From the NCBI RefSeq assembly GCF_003062295.1, contig NZ_PYCN01000025.1:38443-102442 (forward strand): 64,000 nucleotides of DNA, given 5' to 3'. Below the pieces are notes generated by a model. The model did no database searches, had not been told where the DNA came from, and saw nothing but the letters and a program-made list of their open reading frames with translations. Numbering within the stretch: the stretch's first letter is position 1; each line of letters begins with the position of its first letter. Position numbers and translations under genes: made by a program. This DNA is from Bradyrhizobium algeriense (GTDB lineage: Bacteria; Pseudomonadota; Alphaproteobacteria; Rhizobiales; Xanthobacteraceae). Below, one piece after another: positions 62,114 to 64,000 of this stretch.

Positions 62114-63691
62114 CTATTTCGTCTGAGTTGGTCGCAAGTTGCGGTCCATCCGCGAGAACCCTGCATGACCGATATTGGCAAGTTTCAGGCCACCCATGCC
62201 GGAAGCGATTTGGCCAACCTGCTTACGATCGAAAATCAAGGCATCGGTGCGGCTGTGGAACAACCAGAGCGGCATCTGCTCGCGTAAGCTGGCCGTGGCG
62301 TCGATCACCGCCCGCGCCTCAACCCTTCCATTAGCCCACTGTTCCTCCGTCGAAAACTCCACCACCCAGATAAACTGGGCGTACGGCAGCGTCATGATGT
62401 ACTGCAAAAGTTTTGGATCAAATTCCGATGCATGCTCTCGCGCGAAATGGCGATAAGACGAGCCGGTGGTGATGAAGTAGCGGACGATGGTGTCGTCCTT
62501 GGGCGGGAGACCGATGGCGCGACCAAGCGTGAACAAGGCAGGAGCCAACCGATCAACGGCATCAGCCGGATAATAGACCTTCTCAGGAAGCGCCACGATA
62601 AAGGCGTCAGCCGCCTCCGCCGCGTAGGGGGTCCCGCTCGACTTCGGAATGGAGACGTACGGAAGATGGTTGTCGTCGACAACAGCAAGCGTTTCGACTT
62701 CATCCCAAGCATACCGGAGACCGGAGTGACCTTTCACCGGTTGACGCCATTCATAGCCCACGAGCGCAACCGCATGGCGACGCGAATGCATCGCGGCGAA
62801 CAGAGGGAAGCCCGATTCTACATAGGCAATCAGTTGCCGATAGAACGGATGGTCCTTAGTACCTGTCGTGGCATTGCGCGCGATGTGGATAGGGAACGTG
62901 CCCGCTTCTTGAAACACGCGTTCGGCATGAGCGATCTGCAATCCTTTAGACGGCACTAAACCGCCCGGATTGAACTCGTGCGCCATCATTGTGATTTCAT
63001 GGACCAAATATTCTCTATGAACGTTGTAGCGCTCGCTGTAGTGACGCAAGATGGACCAGCAAGCAGCATGCGCGCACACAGAAATGTCGACATGCTGATC
63101 CATCGACGGAAAGCCACGTATTACAAGCTTGTAGCCGAGCAGATGCACCTTATGATCGGCAGTGATGATGAAACGACCCGCGCCTTTGCGGATGTCCGGA
63201 GAGAGCACGGTCCTGCCGATGGTAGCAATGCCAGTCGGCCGCAATACCATGTAGCCGAAGTAATGATCGTTCAGTTCGCGATCGGGACAAACTAGCGCAG
63301 CATTGGCGTCATCGAACTTCACGGTCTGGTCAAAAAAGTGCAGCCGCACACAGTCGCTGCGATAGTACTGCCCCTTCTTCGAATAGAAGCTATAGTAAGT
63401 GCTGCGGTAATCCTTATCGATGTAATTGTATTCGATGAGGACGCCCTTCACTGCATCCGAGATCCCTTGGCTCAGAAGCTTTGCGACCAGAGCCGGGTTG
63501 TACTCGGAGGTGATGTGCATGGACAGCTGCGCGAGTTCGGCGCTCGTCGCCAAAGAAATCCACTTGTACATTAGAGGCGGGCGTGATTGGAAGCGACGCG
63601 CATATGCATCGTAAGAAGCGCCATTAGAAATCCCTTGATCAAAAACACGACGATTCCCTCCCACCGTCGGCCGGACAGAGGTGTAAGCCAC
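62114..63691 (-). CDS. Papain-like / C39-type peptidase-fold protein, 525 residues
   Basis: The central part shows a papain-like catalytic set: Cys in VDISVCAHAACWSILRHYSE (the second Cys, ACW, fits the nucleophile at the start of a helix), His in FPLFAAMHSRRHAVALVGYE and Asp in ETLAVVDDNHLPYVSIPKSS. The N-terminal 190 residues (LRPTGIATIGRTVLSPDIRK) and C-terminal 170 residues are not familiar. It shows no signal peptide or membrane segment, so it is cytoplasmic. It lies beyond the XRE gene from the ubiquitin-like operon, so a role as a protease or deconjugase of that system is possible but only inferred. The ATG at 63691 is the only reasonable start. Confidence 0.7.
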   Translation of the reverse strand: MAYTSVRPTVGGNRRVFDQGISNGASYDAYARRFQSRPPLMYKWISLATSAELAQLSMHITSEYNPALVAKLLSQGISDAVKGVLIEYNYIDKDYRSTYYSFYSKKGQYYRSDCVRLHFFDQTVKFDDANAALVCPDRELNDHYFGYMVLRPTGIATIGRTVLSPDIRKGAGRFIITADHKVHLLGYKLVIRGFPSMDQHVDISVCAHAACWSILRHYSERYNVHREYLVHEITMMAHEFNPGGLVPSKGLQIAHAERVFQEAGTFPIHIARNATTGTKDHPFYRQLIAYVESGFPLFAAMHSRRHAVALVGYEWRQPVKGHSGLRYAWDEVETLAVVDDNHLPYVSIPKSSGTPYAAEAADAFIVALPEKVYYPADAVDRLAPALFTLGRAIGLPPKDDTIVRYFITTGSSYRHFAREHASEFDPKLLQYIMTLPYAQFIWVVEFSTEEQWANGRVEARAVIDATASLREQMPLWLFHSRTDALIFDRKQVGQIASGMGGLKLANIGHAGFSRMDRNLRPTQTK

Positions 63692-64000
63692 CAGCTGACC
63701 TTCGTCAAATTTGAGGCCGACAGGTGCCGCTAAAACTAAGACGTTGAGCCAGTATGATTAATCGCGCTGCGCCGCAGCAACCGGACAAAGACGCGAAATC
63801 CCTTACTTTCGGGGCTGCCTCTTAATCTCAGCACAACATTTGGCACTAAACCAGCAACGGCCGTCACGCTTAACTAGTTTCTGTCGCGAAACACCTGCAT
63901 TTGTGTTGAGGGCGCCATTTCCTCAATAAAACCGGGGCGAATTAGCAGTAGATGCTAGCATTCGCCATGTGTTTTGACGCGAGTTTCGTCGCGATTTCAT
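63692..64000. other. Right end of the window, no gene recognised
   Basis: It presumably contains the promoter of the papain-like gene. I see no coding frame, tRNA or attachment site. Confidence 0.4.

Noticed and set aside
63700..64000. tRNA or attachment site at the right edge
   Set aside because: No cloverleaf or direct repeat could be found by eye.

Overview
The window reads as part of the symbiosis island of a slow-growing soybean-type rhizobium, most likely Bradyrhizobium. A complete nodulation operon in the order nodA-B-C-S-U-I-J-nolO-nodZ, driven from a nod box, two nodD genes and nolA are all recognisable from sequence, and nolM/nolN, found between nodJ and nolO in B. japonicum, are absent. 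That order recalls the B. elkanii type. The rest has the usual island character: many insertion sequences and remnants (IS5, IS21, IS66, IS110, IS256, IS701, IS1182), frequent pseudogenes, and conjugative-island regulators of the DUF6499/DUF2285 type.

Layout. 1-1440: the 5' two-thirds or more of a NopM-like type III effector (LRR plus NEL ubiquitin ligase). 1.8-4.9 kb: IS66, IS256 and IS5 debris around a nod box and a sulfotransferase gene. 4.9-16 kb, minus strand: the nod operon, preceded by a receiver-domain ORF translationally coupled to nodA. 16-21 kb, plus strand: nodD1, nodD2, a 70-aa protein and nolA, with three copies of the nolA promoter motif. 21.6-28 kb: a sigma-54 promoter, a cupin protein, a periplasmic amino-acid-type binding protein, a frameshifted HisC/luciferase-like fusion and a decayed Cys/Met PLP enzyme. 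28-31 kb: small overlapping ORFs of mobile-element type and island regulators. 31.5-42 kb: a decayed defence cluster (TrlF-like ATPase, AbiEi/AbiEii pair, HEPN, TIR and nuclease fragments) carved up by IS1182 and IS701. 42-44.6 kb: IS110, IS5 and IS21 pieces. 44.7-55 kb, minus strand: a five-gene cluster ending in a two-module nonribosomal peptide synthetase with an N-terminal formyltransferase domain. 55-58.9 kb: integrase fragment and an IS110/IS1111-type element nested in an IS5-family element. 59.1-63.7 kb: a bacterial ubiquitin-like conjugation operon (two-domain Ubl, E2-like, JAB-E1 fusion) with a divergent XRE regulator and a nearby papain-like protein.

How it works together. NodD1/NodD2 should sense flavonoids and act at the nod box at 15940-15986. 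NodABC build the acylated chitin backbone, NodS and NodU N-methylate and carbamoylate it, NolO adds a further carbamoyl group, NodZ fucosylates the reducing end, and NodIJ export the product. The sulfotransferase sits downstream of a second nod box (2282-2322) and may add sulfate, but an IS256 remnant lies between them. The NRPS cluster would make a short, probably formylated dipeptide, with both modules using the same amino acid because their A-T regions look identical. The least conventional system is the ubiquitin-like operon at the right end.

All calls come from reading the sequence and from memory of protein families. No database search was run.
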